Assembly: GCA_963750295.1 (NCBI GenBank)
Contig: CAVVPY010000001.1
Location: 2,666,001-2,730,000, forward strand
From: CAVVPY01 sp963750295
GTDB lineage: Bacteria > Actinomycetota > Actinomycetes > Mycobacteriales > Jatrophihabitantaceae
Direction of reading: 5' to 3'
Length of the DNA: 64,000 bases
Below the pieces are notes generated by a model. That model did not search any database and was not told the origin of the DNA. It saw only the letters and a list, made by a program, of their open reading frames with translations. The translations under genes were made by a program, and so were the position numbers. Below, in pieces: positions 34,219 through 43,684 of this stretch. The stretch's first letter is position 1. Each line of letters opens with the position of its first letter.

Positions 34219-35649
34219 ATGAGTGCTTTCGAGTACGCCCCGGCGCCGGAGTCCCGCGACATCGCTCGGCTCAAGCCGAGTTACCAGATTTTCGTCGACG
34301 GTGCGTTCCGCGACGGCAGCGGCGACGCGGTGAAGACGATCAACCCGGCGGACGAGGCACCCCTTGCCGAGGTCGCCGAAGCCGGCCCGAAGGACGTCGA
34401 CGACGCGGTGCGGGCCGCCCGCCGCGCCGCCGCGAAGTGGGCCGCGCTGCCCGGCAAGGAACGCGGGAAGTACCTGTTCCGCATCGCCCGCGCGATCCAG
34501 GAACGTGGCCGCGAGCTGGCCGTGCTCGAGTCGCTGGACAACGGCAAGCCGATCCGCGAGTCGCGCGATGTCGACGTCCCGACCGCGGCAGCGCACTTCT
34601 TCTACTACGCGGGGTGGGCCGACAAGCTCGGCCATGCCGGTTTCGGGCCCGACCCGAAACCGATCGGCGTGGCCGGGCAGGTGATCCCGTGGAACTTCCC
34701 GCTGCTCATGGCGGCATGGAAGATCGCACCGGCGCTGGCCACCGGCAACAGCGTCATCCTCAAACCGGCCGAGACGACGCCGCTGAGCGCGCTGGTGCTG
34801 GCCGAGATCATCGCCGAGGCCGACCTGCCGCCGGGCGTGGTGAACGTCCTGGCCGGTGGTCCTGCGATCGGGCAGGCGATCGTCGAGCACGACGGCATCG
34901 ACAAGATCGCCTTCACCGGCTCGACCGAGGTCGGCAAGATCATCCAGCGGACGGTGGCCGGCACCGGCAAGCGCCTCTCGCTCGAACTCGGCGGCAAGGC
35001 CGCGAACATCGTGTTCGACGACGCCCCGCTCGACCAGGCCGTCGAGGGCATCGTGAACGGGATCTTCTTCAACCAGGGTCAGGTCTGCTGCGCCGGGTCG
35101 CGGCTACTCGTGCAGGAGTCGATCGCCGAGGAGTTGATCGCCTCGCTCAAGCGCCGGCTCGCGACGCTGCGCGTCGGCGACCCGCTGGACAAGAACACCG
35201 ACGTCGGCGCGATCAACTCCGCGGCGCAGTTGGCGCGCATCCGCGAACTCACCGAGTCGGGGGTGGACGAGGGCGCGACCAGATGGTCGCCGCCGTGCGA
35301 GTTGCCCGAGCGGGGCTACTGGTTCGCGCCGACCGTGTTCACCGGGGTGTCCCAGGCGCATCGCATCGCGCGGGAGGAGATCTTCGGACCGGTGCTGTCG
35401 GTGCTGACCTTCCGTACACCGGGCGAGGCGATCGAGAAGGCGAACAACACCCCCTACGGGCTGTCGGCCGGCGTCTGGACCGAGAAGGGCTCGCGGATCC
35501 TCTCGATGGCCAGCAAGCTCCGCGCCGGCGTGGTGTGGGCGAACACGTTCAACCGGTTCGACCCGACCGCGCCGTTCGGCGGCTACAAGGAGTCGGGGTT
35601 CGGGCGCGAAGGCGGCCGGCACGGCTTGGAGGCCTACCTCGATGTCTGA
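34219..35649 (+). CDS. NAD(P)-dependent aldehyde dehydrogenase
   Basis: A 476-residue complete aldehyde dehydrogenase. It has the nucleotide-binding stretch VIPWNFPLLMAAWKIAPALA, FTGSTEVGKII, the general-base glutamate in LELGGKAANIVF and the nucleophile cysteine in NQGQVCCAGSR, then EEIFGPVLSVL and FGGYKESGFGRE. Immediately after deoC, the natural substrate is probably the acetaldehyde made by DeoC (inference). It overlaps the following truncated paralogue by eight bases. Confidence 0.92.
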   Translation: MSAFEYAPAPESRDIARLKPSYQIFVDGAFRDGSGDAVKTINPADEAPLAEVAEAGPKDVDDAVRAARRAAAKWAALPGKERGKYLFRIARAIQERGRELAVLESLDNGKPIRESRDVDVPTAAAHFFYYAGWADKLGHAGFGPDPKPIGVAGQVIPWNFPLLMAAWKIAPALATGNSVILKPAETTPLSALVLAEIIAEADLPPGVVNVLAGGPAIGQAIVEHDGIDKIAFTGSTEVGKIIQRTVAGTGKRLSLELGGKAANIVFDDAPLDQAVEGIVNGIFFNQGQVCCAGSRLLVQESIAEELIASLKRRLATLRVGDPLDKNTDVGAINSAAQLARIRELTESGVDEGATRWSPPCELPERGYWFAPTVFTGVSQAHRIAREEIFGPVLSVLTFRTPGEAIEKANNTPYGLSAGVWTEKGSRILSMASKLRAGVVWANTFNRFDPTAPFGGYKESGFGREGGRHGLEAYLDV

Positions 35650-36502
35650 CCGACTCGCGATCAAGAAGACCTACAAGCTCTATCTCGGCGGCGCATTCCC
35701 CCGCTCGGAGTCGGGCCGGTCCTATCCGGTGTCCTCGGCCAAGGGCGAGCTGCTCGCGCACGCCGCGCAGGCTTCGCGCAAGGATCTGCGCGACGCGGTG
35801 GTCGCCGCGCGCAAGGGCTTTGCCGGCTGGTCCGCCGCGACGGCCTATAACCGCGGGCAGGTGCTCTACCGCGTGGCCGAACTGCTCGAGGGCCGGCGCG
35901 ACCAGTTCGCCGCCGAGGTGCACGCGGCCGAGGGCGGTTCGGCGAAGGCTGCGCTGGCGCAGGTCGATTCGGCGATCGATCGCTGGGTCTACTACGCGGG
36001 CTGGGCCGACAAGTACGCGCAGATCGCCGGCAGCACCAACCCGGTGGCCGGTCCGTACTTCACGTTCTCGCTGCCCGAGCCAACCGGCGTCGTCGGCCTG
36101 ATCGCGCCGCAGGATTCGTCGCTGCTCGGGCTGGTGTCCGTCCTCGCCCCGGCCCTGACCACCGGCAACACGACCGTGCTCATCGCGTCCGAGACGCGCC
36201 CCCTGCCCGCGGTCTCGCTGGGCGAGGTGCTCGCGACCTCGGACGTCCCTGGCGGCGTGGTGAACCTGCTGACCGGGTTCACGGCCGAACTCGCACCCTG
36301 GCTGGCCGGGCACCGTGACGTCAACGCGCTGGACCTGTCCGGTGTCAGCGAGGACGAGCGGCCGGCGCTGCAGCGCGCGGCGGCCGACAACGTCAAGCGG
36401 GTCTACGTCCCGCGCAATGCGGACTGGCAGGCCGACCCCGGGACGAAGCGCCTCGGTGCCTTCGTCGAGACCAAGACCGTCTGGCACCCGATCGGCGTCT
36501 GA
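35642..36502 (+). CDS. Truncated aldehyde dehydrogenase paralogue, no catalytic domain
   Basis: A 286-residue protein aligning with the N-terminal, cofactor-binding half of aldehyde dehydrogenases: YKLYLGGAFPRSESGRSY, AYNRGQVLYRVAELL, GVVGLIAPQDSSLLGLVSVL and LPAVSLGEVLATSDVPGGVVN. It then diverges and ends FVETKTVWHPIG. The glutamate and cysteine of the active site are missing, as is the whole catalytic domain. The frame is clean and well coded, so this is a shortened protein, not a recent frameshift. A structural partner of the preceding enzyme is an inference. Confidence 0.85.
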   Translation: MSDRLAIKKTYKLYLGGAFPRSESGRSYPVSSAKGELLAHAAQASRKDLRDAVVAARKGFAGWSAATAYNRGQVLYRVAELLEGRRDQFAAEVHAAEGGSAKAALAQVDSAIDRWVYYAGWADKYAQIAGSTNPVAGPYFTFSLPEPTGVVGLIAPQDSSLLGLVSVLAPALTTGNTTVLIASETRPLPAVSLGEVLATSDVPGGVVNLLTGFTAELAPWLAGHRDVNALDLSGVSEDERPALQRAAADNVKRVYVPRNADWQADPGTKRLGAFVETKTVWHPIGV

Positions 36503-36512
36503 CGCCTCGCCG

Positions 36513-36540
36513 GCCGGACGGGAATTTCGGCCCCGTCGGC
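36513..36540 (+). terminator. Hairpin after the deoC operon
   Basis: GCCGGACGGG (36513-36522) pairs with CCCGTCGGC (36532-36540), with one bulged G and a 9-base loop, 10 bases after the stop of the truncated dehydrogenase. Confidence 0.5.
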
Positions 36541-36559
36541 AGCAGGTAGGTTCGCGGCT

Positions 36560-37597
36560 ATGACGAGTCCTCTCGACGCCGCCATCATCCCGATCACCCT
36601 GACCGTCAACGGGCGGATCGGCCTGACGCTCTACGCGCCCCCGTGGGAGGACGAGGACGGCGAGGAATGGCAAGGCTTCCTCGGCGACGGCTCGAAGATC
36701 CTGCTGTTCCCAGGCGCCCGCGAGCTCGCCGAGTTCATCGCCTCGGGCGTGAGTCACGACCTCGACGACCACCCGGCCTGGGGCTACGTCCAGAAGCTCA
36801 CCCCGGACCAGCTCCGGCCGGCCGGTGAGGACGGCTACGACCTCGACGCCGTGTACGAGTGGGCATCCGGCGAGCCCGACCCGGTCCGCGTCTCGGCCCT
36901 GGCCAACGTCGTCGACATGGTGGCCCGCATCGCCGACTGCTGCGACGACGGCGCGCTGCGCCGCCTCGTCGAGGGCACGCCCGAATACGCGGACCTGGTC
37001 GATGAAGACAACAGCTACCAGGGCAAGGAGGGGCGCAAGCGGTGGAACGACCTCGGCGACACGATCGCCGAGTCGTGGGAGCGCGCGATCGCCCGGGTCG
37101 ACTCGTGGCTGTCGTGGCAGGGCGATTTCTCCGCGAGCGACCTCGACGCCGAGACCGTGTGGGACCGCGTCGGGGCCGAACCGCTCGAGATCCGCTTCCC
37201 GGACGCCACCTACCTCACCGTCCGCGGCTTCGTGTCGGCCGACACCGAGGAGGCTCCGGAGGCGGTGTTCCTCGGCGGGGCCGGACACGTCGCGGTGTTC
37301 ACCGCGGTCGCCGACCTCGCGCGGTATTGCCGGGTGGCCGAGGAACACGCGCTGGTCCGGCTCGAGTGGTGGTCCGAACTGGCCGACGTCGAGGACGACG
37401 ACCTGTTCACACCGGCACTGGACGCGCACTACGACCTGCGCAAGCCGTCCGCGGCCGGGGCGCAGCTGCTGCGCGAACTGATCGCCTTCTGCGAGCTCGA
37501 TCTCGACACGACCATCCTGGACGTGTCGTCGGTCGACCGCGACGACTGGCGGGACCTGCTCGACCAGGTGGTGCTGAGTCTGGAGCCGCAGGACTGA
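36560..37597 (+). CDS. Conserved hypothetical actinobacterial protein
   Basis: A 345-residue acidic soluble protein (sequence such as PPWEDEDGEEWQGFLGDG and EEAPEAVFLGGAGHVAVFTAV). No signal peptide, membrane helix or metal motif. It has the look of a family that is widespread in actinobacteria and sometimes labelled primosomal protein without evidence; I attach no function. It follows the deoC operon after a hairpin and 57 bases, so it is probably transcribed separately. Confidence 0.75.
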   Translation: MTSPLDAAIIPITLTVNGRIGLTLYAPPWEDEDGEEWQGFLGDGSKILLFPGARELAEFIASGVSHDLDDHPAWGYVQKLTPDQLRPAGEDGYDLDAVYEWASGEPDPVRVSALANVVDMVARIADCCDDGALRRLVEGTPEYADLVDEDNSYQGKEGRKRWNDLGDTIAESWERAIARVDSWLSWQGDFSASDLDAETVWDRVGAEPLEIRFPDATYLTVRGFVSADTEEAPEAVFLGGAGHVAVFTAVADLARYCRVAEEHALVRLEWWSELADVEDDDLFTPALDAHYDLRKPSAAGAQLLRELIAFCELDLDTTILDVSSVDRDDWRDLLDQVVLSLEPQD

Positions 37598-37683
37598 GCT
37601 GTGGTCAATCCGGGCCGGGCGTTGCTAGGCTCCGCGCGCGGCTCGGGACGTTCCGGGTCGCGTCGGCTTGGAGGGAGCCAGTC

Positions 37684-38346
37684 ATGCGTCGAGTCGCGAT
37701 AGCACTTGTCACCATCGGGGCCCTGGGCGCCGCCGTTGCCCAGGCACTGCCGGCCTCGGCCGGGGTGCACCCGTTCGTGGTGACCAAGAACCTGATCTTG
37801 AACGGCAACGCTGAGGCCGCACCCGGATCGGCGAACGGATCGACCGTCCCCGTCCCGAAGTGGACGCTCAGCACAGGGACGACGACGTTCACCGCCGTCC
37901 AGTACGCCGCGGGCGGCGGGTTCCCGGACCCTGCCTCGCCCGGCCCGCGCAATCGGGGCGCGAACTTCTTCGCCGGCGGCCCGGGCGAGGAGCTCGACGT
38001 CGCCGTCCAGAGCCGCAGCCTGAACCCCTACGCCGAGTCGATCGACGCCGAGACCGCGACCTTCGTGCTGAGCGGCTACCTCGGCGGCTTCTCCTCGCAG
38101 GGGGACAACGCGGTCGTCCGGGTCCAGTGGCTCAACGGGCACGGCACGCTGCTCAGCACCGCGACGATCGGTCCGGTCACCGCGGCCGATCGGAATTCGG
38201 TCACCGGGCTGCTGTACCGGACGGTGTCGGGGTCGGTCCCGGCGAAGGCACGCAAGGCGGTCACCATCCTCACCCTGACCCGCTTGGAAGGTAGCTACAA
38301 CGACGGCTACGCCGACAACCTCAGCCTGAAGCTGACCACACCCTGA
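37684..38346 (+). CDS. Secreted hypothetical protein
   Basis: A 220-residue exported protein. Residues 1-27 are a signal peptide (basic start, ALVTIGALGAAVAQALPASA, cleavage after ASA). The mature part begins with NLILNGNAEA and has a beta-rich pattern, resembling carbohydrate-binding-like domains of secreted actinobacterial proteins. GGAGG lies 9 bases before the ATG. There are no cysteines. Function unknown. Confidence 0.8.
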   Translation: MRRVAIALVTIGALGAAVAQALPASAGVHPFVVTKNLILNGNAEAAPGSANGSTVPVPKWTLSTGTTTFTAVQYAAGGGFPDPASPGPRNRGANFFAGGPGEELDVAVQSRSLNPYAESIDAETATFVLSGYLGGFSSQGDNAVVRVQWLNGHGTLLSTATIGPVTAADRNSVTGLLYRTVSGSVPAKARKAVTILTLTRLEGSYNDGYADNLSLKLTTP

Positions 38347-38350
38347 CCGC

Positions 38351-38992
38351 TCAGGCGGTCCACACCGGCGCGACCTGGCGGCGGTAGCGGCGGCCGAGCA
38401 GTCGGCTGAGCACGAACAACACCGGGGGCGGGACGTTCTGCGCGAGCGCGCGGCGGTCGGCCGGCGCCGCGCCGTCCTGCAGCCAGGCGAAGAACACGCC
38501 CGCCTCGCGCTGGGTCTGCGATCGGCGCAACACCTTCTCGGCCGCCTTGATCGTCGGCGAGTGCAGGTTGCGCAGCAGCACGGGTTCGAGGTCGCGTTCT
38601 TCGTGCGCGAGGTGCGTGGCCACGTTCGCCCGTAGTGCCCGGACCGCGTCCCCGGCAGCTGCCACGTTCGCTGCGGACACCTCCGTGCCGACCGCCGTCA
38701 TCGCCGCGTCGGCGGTGTCGAGCGCGAGAGTCATACTCGCGTGCTCGCCGGCCAGGTCCCCGACCAGCGCCTCCGGTGCGCCGAGTTCGCGCAGTGCCGG
38801 CCAGAAGATCGTCTCTTCGTTGTGGTGATGGTGGTGCAGTTGCTCGTGGAAGTGCGTCCACGCGGTCACGAGTTCGTCCGCACGCGCGCGGGATCCGGCC
38901 GGGAAGGTGGCCAGGGCGTCATCGAACCGGGCGAGGTCGCGGCGGAACGCCGCGTGGATGATCGTGTTCATGCTCTGCTCGGGGGGCGCCAT
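38351..38992 (-). CDS. Hemerythrin-domain protein
   Basis: A 213-residue protein with a four-helix hemerythrin-like domain. The iron ligands are visible as HAAFRRDLARF, FHEQLHHHHHNEETIFWPAL (H and HxxxE), LAGEHASMTL and THLAHEERDLEPVL. Such proteins sense or bind oxygen, nitric oxide or iron. The run of five histidines is part of the ligand helix. The C-terminal 60 residues are basic and unassigned. The start at 38992 is preferred; 38971 is possible. Confidence 0.85.
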   Translation of the reverse strand: MAPPEQSMNTIIHAAFRRDLARFDDALATFPAGSRARADELVTAWTHFHEQLHHHHHNEETIFWPALRELGAPEALVGDLAGEHASMTLALDTADAAMTAVGTEVSAANVAAAGDAVRALRANVATHLAHEERDLEPVLLRNLHSPTIKAAEKVLRRSQTQREAGVFFAWLQDGAAPADRRALAQNVPPPVLFVLSRLLGRRYRRQVAPVWTA

Positions 38993-39045
38993 GCGGTGGA
39001 CCCTACGGGCACCGGCACCGCAGTGAGCGGGTCGAGCGGGTGCGC

Positions 39046-40782
39046 TCAGCCGGTGCTGTCGCCGAGGAAGGACCGCACCTCGGGTACCGCGGTGCGCACC
39101 GCGTCGGCGGCACCGTCCTCGAATCGTGCCTGTGACGCGCGTTCTGCATCGACCCGCGCGGTATAGGTGTCGACCTCGGTCGCGCGGGTGGCGGCGTCCC
39201 ACCCGAGCACGTCCCCCACGAGATCGGCGACCGCCGCAGCGCAGGCGATTCCGCGGTGCGGGTATTCGATCGAGATCCGCGTCCGCCGGGTGAGCACGTC
39301 CTCGAGGTGCAGCGCCCCTTCGTGGGTGACCGCGTAGCGGATCTCGGCCATCAGGTAGTCGGGCGCATCCGGGACCGTGTCGAGCAGTCGGGGCGCGGTC
39401 AGCCCGGGATCGAGCACGTCGCGGATCATCGAGCCGTAGCGGTCCAGGACGTGCCGGATCCGGTGCGGGTGCAGGCCGTACTCGGCGGCGAGCGTGTCGA
39501 CCTGGTTGCGCATCGCGAAGTAACCCTCGGCGCCGAGGATCGGCACCTGCTCGGTGCAGGATCGGGCGATGCGCCGCGGCAGGTCGTCCACGCCGAGGTC
39601 CACCGCGTCCGCGGCCATCACCCGGTAGGTCGTGTACTTACCGCCCGCGATCGAGATCAGGCCGGGCACCACCCGGGCGACGGCGTGTTCGCGTGAGAGC
39701 GCGCTCGTCTCCTCGGACTCACCGGCCAGCAGCGGACGCAGGCCCGCGTACACGCCGTCGATGTCGGCATGTGACAGCGGTTCGACGAGCACCGTGTTCA
39801 CCTGGTCGAGCAGGTAGTCGATGTCCGAGCGGGTGGCGGCCGGGTGGGCGAGGTCGAGATTCCAGTCGGTGTCGGTGGTGCCGATCAGCCAGTGGTTCTT
39901 CCACGGGATGACGAACAGCACGGACGTCGGCGTGCGCAGGATCAGCCCGACGTCACCGGTGATCTTGGCGCGGGGGACGACGATGTGCACGCCCTTGGAC
40001 GCGCGGACACGGAACCGGCCGCGCGCGCCCGACAGCGCCTGCAACTCGTCGGTCCACACGCCCGTGCAGTTCAGCACGACGCCCGCCGTCACGGTCGTCT
40101 CGCGGCCGTCCTCGGCGTCGCGGATCCGGACCCCGACCACCCGGTCACTCTCGCGCGCGAAGCCGATCGCCCGCGTTGACGTGCGAACCACGGCGCCGTA
40201 GCGGGCAGCCGTACGCGCGACGGTCAGCGTGTGCCGGGCGTCGTCGACCTGGGCGTCGAAGTAGCGCACCGCGCCGGTGAACGCGTCCGAGCGGAGTCCC
40301 GGGAACATGCGCAACGCAGCGCGGCGTGACAGGTGCTTCTGCCCGGGCAGGCTCGTGCGACCACCGATGGTGTCGTAGAGGGCCAGACCCGCTGCCACGT
40401 AAGGGCGTTCCCACCCGCGCCGGGTCAGCGGGTAGAGGAACGGGACGGGGCGGACCAGGTGCGGCGCGAGCCGGGTCGCCATCAGCTCTCGCTCGCGCAG
40501 CGCCTCGCGCACCAACCCGAACTCGAACTGCTCGAGGTAGCGCAGCCCGCCGTGGAACAGCTTGGACGATCGGCTCGACGTCCCGGATGCCAGATCGCGT
40601 GCCTCGACCAGCGCGACGCTCAGGCCCCGGGTGGCCGCATCCAGCGCTGCTCCGGCGCCGGTGATGCCGCCGCCGATGACGACGACGTCGAAGCCGCCGG
40701 AGGTCAGCCGGTGCCATGCCGCTTCGCGGTAGGCGGGATCGAGCCGCGCGGCGGCACCGCCCTTCGGAATCTGCGCAGCCAC
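39046..40782 (-). CDS. glpD: Glycerol-3-phosphate dehydrogenase (FAD, aerobic)
   Basis: A 578-residue flavoprotein oxidising glycerol-3-phosphate to dihydroxyacetone phosphate at the membrane. The FAD dinucleotide motif is VVVIGGGITGAGAALDAATRG near residue 33, followed by SGTSSRSSKLFHGGLRYLEQ, a family hallmark, and FVIPWKNHWLIGTTDTDW near 290. The C-terminal DUF/DAO_C domain is present. GTG start. It is divergent from glpK across 80 bases, so the two steps of glycerol use can share control. Confidence 0.95.
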   Translation of the reverse strand: MAAQIPKGGAAARLDPAYREAAWHRLTSGGFDVVVIGGGITGAGAALDAATRGLSVALVEARDLASGTSSRSSKLFHGGLRYLEQFEFGLVREALRERELMATRLAPHLVRPVPFLYPLTRRGWERPYVAAGLALYDTIGGRTSLPGQKHLSRRAALRMFPGLRSDAFTGAVRYFDAQVDDARHTLTVARTAARYGAVVRTSTRAIGFARESDRVVGVRIRDAEDGRETTVTAGVVLNCTGVWTDELQALSGARGRFRVRASKGVHIVVPRAKITGDVGLILRTPTSVLFVIPWKNHWLIGTTDTDWNLDLAHPAATRSDIDYLLDQVNTVLVEPLSHADIDGVYAGLRPLLAGESEETSALSREHAVARVVPGLISIAGGKYTTYRVMAADAVDLGVDDLPRRIARSCTEQVPILGAEGYFAMRNQVDTLAAEYGLHPHRIRHVLDRYGSMIRDVLDPGLTAPRLLDTVPDAPDYLMAEIRYAVTHEGALHLEDVLTRRTRISIEYPHRGIACAAAVADLVGDVLGWDAATRATEVDTYTARVDAERASQARFEDGAADAVRTAVPEVRSFLGDSTG

Positions 40783-40862
40783 GTTGGCGACGCTAGCGCA
40801 GCCCCCGTTCCGAGCCCCGCGCTCGCCCCGCGCGATCCTCGGCGGCGTGTCAGGCTAGCGGC

Positions 40863-42350
40863 ATGGCTTCCGTCGTCGCGGCGATCGACCAGGGCACCAC
40901 CTCGACGCGCTGCATCCTGTTCGACCACGATGCGCAGGTCGTGGCCGTCGACCAGGTCGAGCACCGCCAACTGCTGCCCCGCGCCGGCTGGGTCGAGCAC
41001 GACGCCACCGAGATCTGGACGAACACCGAGCGCGTGGTCGACGGCGTGCTGGCCAAGGCCTCGCTCACCGCCCAGGACGTCGCCGCGATCGGTATCACCA
41101 ACCAGCGCGAGACCACGGTGGTCTGGGACCGCGCCACCGGCGAGCCGATCGCACCGGCGATCGTGTGGCAGGACACCCGCACCCAGCGGACCTGCGACGA
41201 CCTCGCCGCGGACGGCGGCACGGACCGGTTCCGCGAACGGGTCGGGCTGCCGCTGGCCACCTACTTCGCCGGCCCGAAGGTCCGCTGGCTGCTCGACAAC
41301 GTCGACGGGGCGCGGGCGCGCGCCGAGGCGGGCGAGCTGGCGATGGGGACGATCGACAGCTGGCTCGTCTGGCACCTGACCGGCGGCCAGCAGCATCTCA
41401 CCGACGTCACGAACGCCTCGCGGACCATGCTGATGGACCTCGAGACCCTGGCCTGGGCGCCGGACATCGCCGCCGCGATCGGCGTGCCCGAGTCGATGCT
41501 GCCCGAGATCCGCTCGTCGGCCGAGGTGTACGCCGAGGCGACCGGGACGCTGGCCGGCGTCCCGATCGCGGGCATCCTCGGCGACCAGCAGGCGGCGACG
41601 TTCGGGCAGGCCTGCCTCCGACCCGGCGAGGCGAAGAACACCTACGGCACCGGCAATTTCCTGTTGCTGAACACCGGCACCGAGCGCGTGTTCAGCGAGA
41701 ACGGCCTGCTGACCACCGTCTGCTACCGGCTCGGCGACGCGGACGCGGTGTACGCACTCGAGGGCTCGATCGCGGTGACCGGCTCGCTCGTCCAGTGGTT
41801 GCGCGACAACCTGCGGCTCATCGATTCGGCCGAGGAGATCGAGCAGCTCGCCCGCTCGGTCGACGACAACGGCGGCGCCTACTTCGTCCCCGCCTTCTCG
41901 GGCCTGTTCGCCCCGTACTGGCGACCGGATGCCCGCGGCGCGCTGGTCGGCCTGACCCGGTACGTGAACCGCGGTCACGTGGCGCGGGCCGTGCTCGAGT
42001 CGACGGCGTTCCAGACCCGCGAGGTCGTCGACGCGATGAATGCCGACTCGGGCGTCGCGCTGACCGAGTTGAAGGTGGACGGCGGCATGGTCGGCAACGA
42101 GCTGCTGATGCAGTTCCAGGCCGACCTGCTCGACGTCCCCGTCGTGCGGCCGCGGGTGGCCGAGACGACAGCGCTCGGGGCGGCCTACGCAGCCGGGCTC
42201 GCCGTCGGGTTCTGGTCCTCGACCGACGAGATCCGTGCCAACTGGAGCGCGGACCGGACCTGGGAACCGGCCATGGACGCTGCCCGGCGCGAGGAGCTGA
42301 TGGCGAACTGGAAGAAGGCCGTGACCCGGACCTTCGACTGGGTCGGCTGA
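40863..42350 (+). CDS. glpK: Glycerol kinase
   Basis: A 495-residue FGGY-family kinase making glycerol-3-phosphate. It begins VAAIDQGTTSTRCILFDH (phosphate loop) and has GITNQRETTVVWDR, IVWQDTRT for glycerol contact, GILGDQQAATFGQ, NTYGTGNF and LKVDGGMVGNELLMQ. Length is normal. It is divergent from glpD; no glycerol facilitator gene is present in the window. Confidence 0.96.
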   Translation: MASVVAAIDQGTTSTRCILFDHDAQVVAVDQVEHRQLLPRAGWVEHDATEIWTNTERVVDGVLAKASLTAQDVAAIGITNQRETTVVWDRATGEPIAPAIVWQDTRTQRTCDDLAADGGTDRFRERVGLPLATYFAGPKVRWLLDNVDGARARAEAGELAMGTIDSWLVWHLTGGQQHLTDVTNASRTMLMDLETLAWAPDIAAAIGVPESMLPEIRSSAEVYAEATGTLAGVPIAGILGDQQAATFGQACLRPGEAKNTYGTGNFLLLNTGTERVFSENGLLTTVCYRLGDADAVYALEGSIAVTGSLVQWLRDNLRLIDSAEEIEQLARSVDDNGGAYFVPAFSGLFAPYWRPDARGALVGLTRYVNRGHVARAVLESTAFQTREVVDAMNADSGVALTELKVDGGMVGNELLMQFQADLLDVPVVRPRVAETTALGAAYAAGLAVGFWSSTDEIRANWSADRTWEPAMDAARREELMANWKKAVTRTFDWVG

Positions 42351-42414
42351 GCGAACGACCACCCCGGCGACCACCCGGCACGCGCCTCCGGGGCGGGTAG
42401 GTCAAAATGCTGTT

Positions 42415-43638
42415 ATGGGACGGCTCGCACTGGCGGCTGCAGCGTGTGCGTTGCTCGCCGCGGCGTGCACCTCGGACGCGGTGGTCGGCACCGGAACCGG
42501 CACCAGCACCGGGTCACCGACCTCGTCGGCGCCGGCACGCAGCAGCACCAGCGCACCGCCGAGCTCCCCGTCCCGGTCCACGCCAACCACCCCCACCACT
42601 CCGCCGCCCGGCAGCGCCCGGGCCGTGTTCGCCTCGATGAGCGAGGCCGAGCGGGTCGGCCAACTGCTGATGGTCGACTGCCCGAGCACGTCGGTGTCGT
42701 CGACGACGATCACGGCGATCCGCCAGACGCACGTCGGGGCCGTGATCCTCGACGGCAACAGCACGTTCAGCGTGACGCAGACGCGAGGCATCACGAATCG
42801 ACTGCAGGCCGCCGCCCCGGCCGGCGTGCAGCTGTTCATCTCCACCGATCAGGAGGGCGGGCTGGTCCGCCGGATGCGCGGGCCCGGCTTCACCGACATC
42901 CCGAGCGCGGTGGCGCAGGGCGCTGAAGCTCCGGCGACCCTGCAGGCCCAGGCGAGGCAGTGGGGATCGGAACTGAAGAGCGCAGGAATCAACGTCGATC
43001 TGGCACCGGTACTCGACACCGTCCCGGCCGACTCGCCGGGCAACCCGCCGATCGGCGACCTCGACCGCGAATACGGTCATGACCCGGCTACCGTCGCCAG
43101 CCACGGGGGCGCCGTCGCGGCCGGGCTCGCCGCTGCCGGGGTGGACGCGAGCGCCAAGCACTTCCCCGGCCTCGGCCGGGTTTCGGCCAACACCGACACC
43201 GACAGCGGCGTCCGCGACACGGTGACCACTCGCACCGACCCGTACCTCGCGCCCTTCGCGGCGGTCATCGCCGCGAACATCCCGTTCGTGATGATGTCCA
43301 CCGCGATCTACACCAGAATCGACGCACAGAACCCGGCTGCGTTCTCGCCGGCGATCGTGACCGGCATGCTGCGTGGCGATCTCGGGTTCCGCGGCGTCGT
43401 CATCAGCGACGATCTCGGCGCAGCCGCCCAGGTGGCGTCGTACTCCCCCGGCGACCGGGCGGTGCTGTTCGTCCGAGCTGGCGGCGACATCGTGCTGACC
43501 GTGGACGCGAGCCTGTCCGCCGAGATGGCCGGCGCCTTGCTGGCCGAGGCCGACAGCAATCCGGCCTTCAAGGCGAAGGTGGACGCCGCCGCGCTGCGCG
43601 TCCTGCAAGCAAAGCAAGCCCGTGGCCTGCTGGGCTGA
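42415..43638 (+). CDS. Glycoside hydrolase family 3 lipoprotein (NagZ/LpqI-like)
   Basis: A 407-residue exported protein. The lipobox is LLAAAC (C18), followed by a low-complexity S/T/P linker to about residue 66, then a GH3 barrel. TDQEGGLVRRMRG, NVDLAPVLDT, KHFPGLGRV and VISDDLGAAA (nucleophile aspartate) are typical of beta-N-acetylglucosaminidases acting on cell-wall fragments. The loop that in NagZ carries the D-S/T-H dyad reads TDTDSGV here, so the acid/base histidine may be absent or displaced. It is convergent with add. Confidence 0.85.
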   Translation: MGRLALAAAACALLAAACTSDAVVGTGTGTSTGSPTSSAPARSSTSAPPSSPSRSTPTTPTTPPPGSARAVFASMSEAERVGQLLMVDCPSTSVSSTTITAIRQTHVGAVILDGNSTFSVTQTRGITNRLQAAAPAGVQLFISTDQEGGLVRRMRGPGFTDIPSAVAQGAEAPATLQAQARQWGSELKSAGINVDLAPVLDTVPADSPGNPPIGDLDREYGHDPATVASHGGAVAAGLAAAGVDASAKHFPGLGRVSANTDTDSGVRDTVTTRTDPYLAPFAAVIAANIPFVMMSTAIYTRIDAQNPAAFSPAIVTGMLRGDLGFRGVVISDDLGAAAQVASYSPGDRAVLFVRAGGDIVLTVDASLSAEMAGALLAEADSNPAFKAKVDAAALRVLQAKQARGLLG

Positions 43639-43684
43639 CCCGGTCGGGTACCTGAAGCTCCAGCCGGTCGCCAGCACCGGCCGG

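Noticed and set aside
38820..38850. Run of five histidine codons
   Set aside because: Looks like a tag-like repeat, but it sits on the iron-ligand helix of the hemerythrin domain and is explained by that family.
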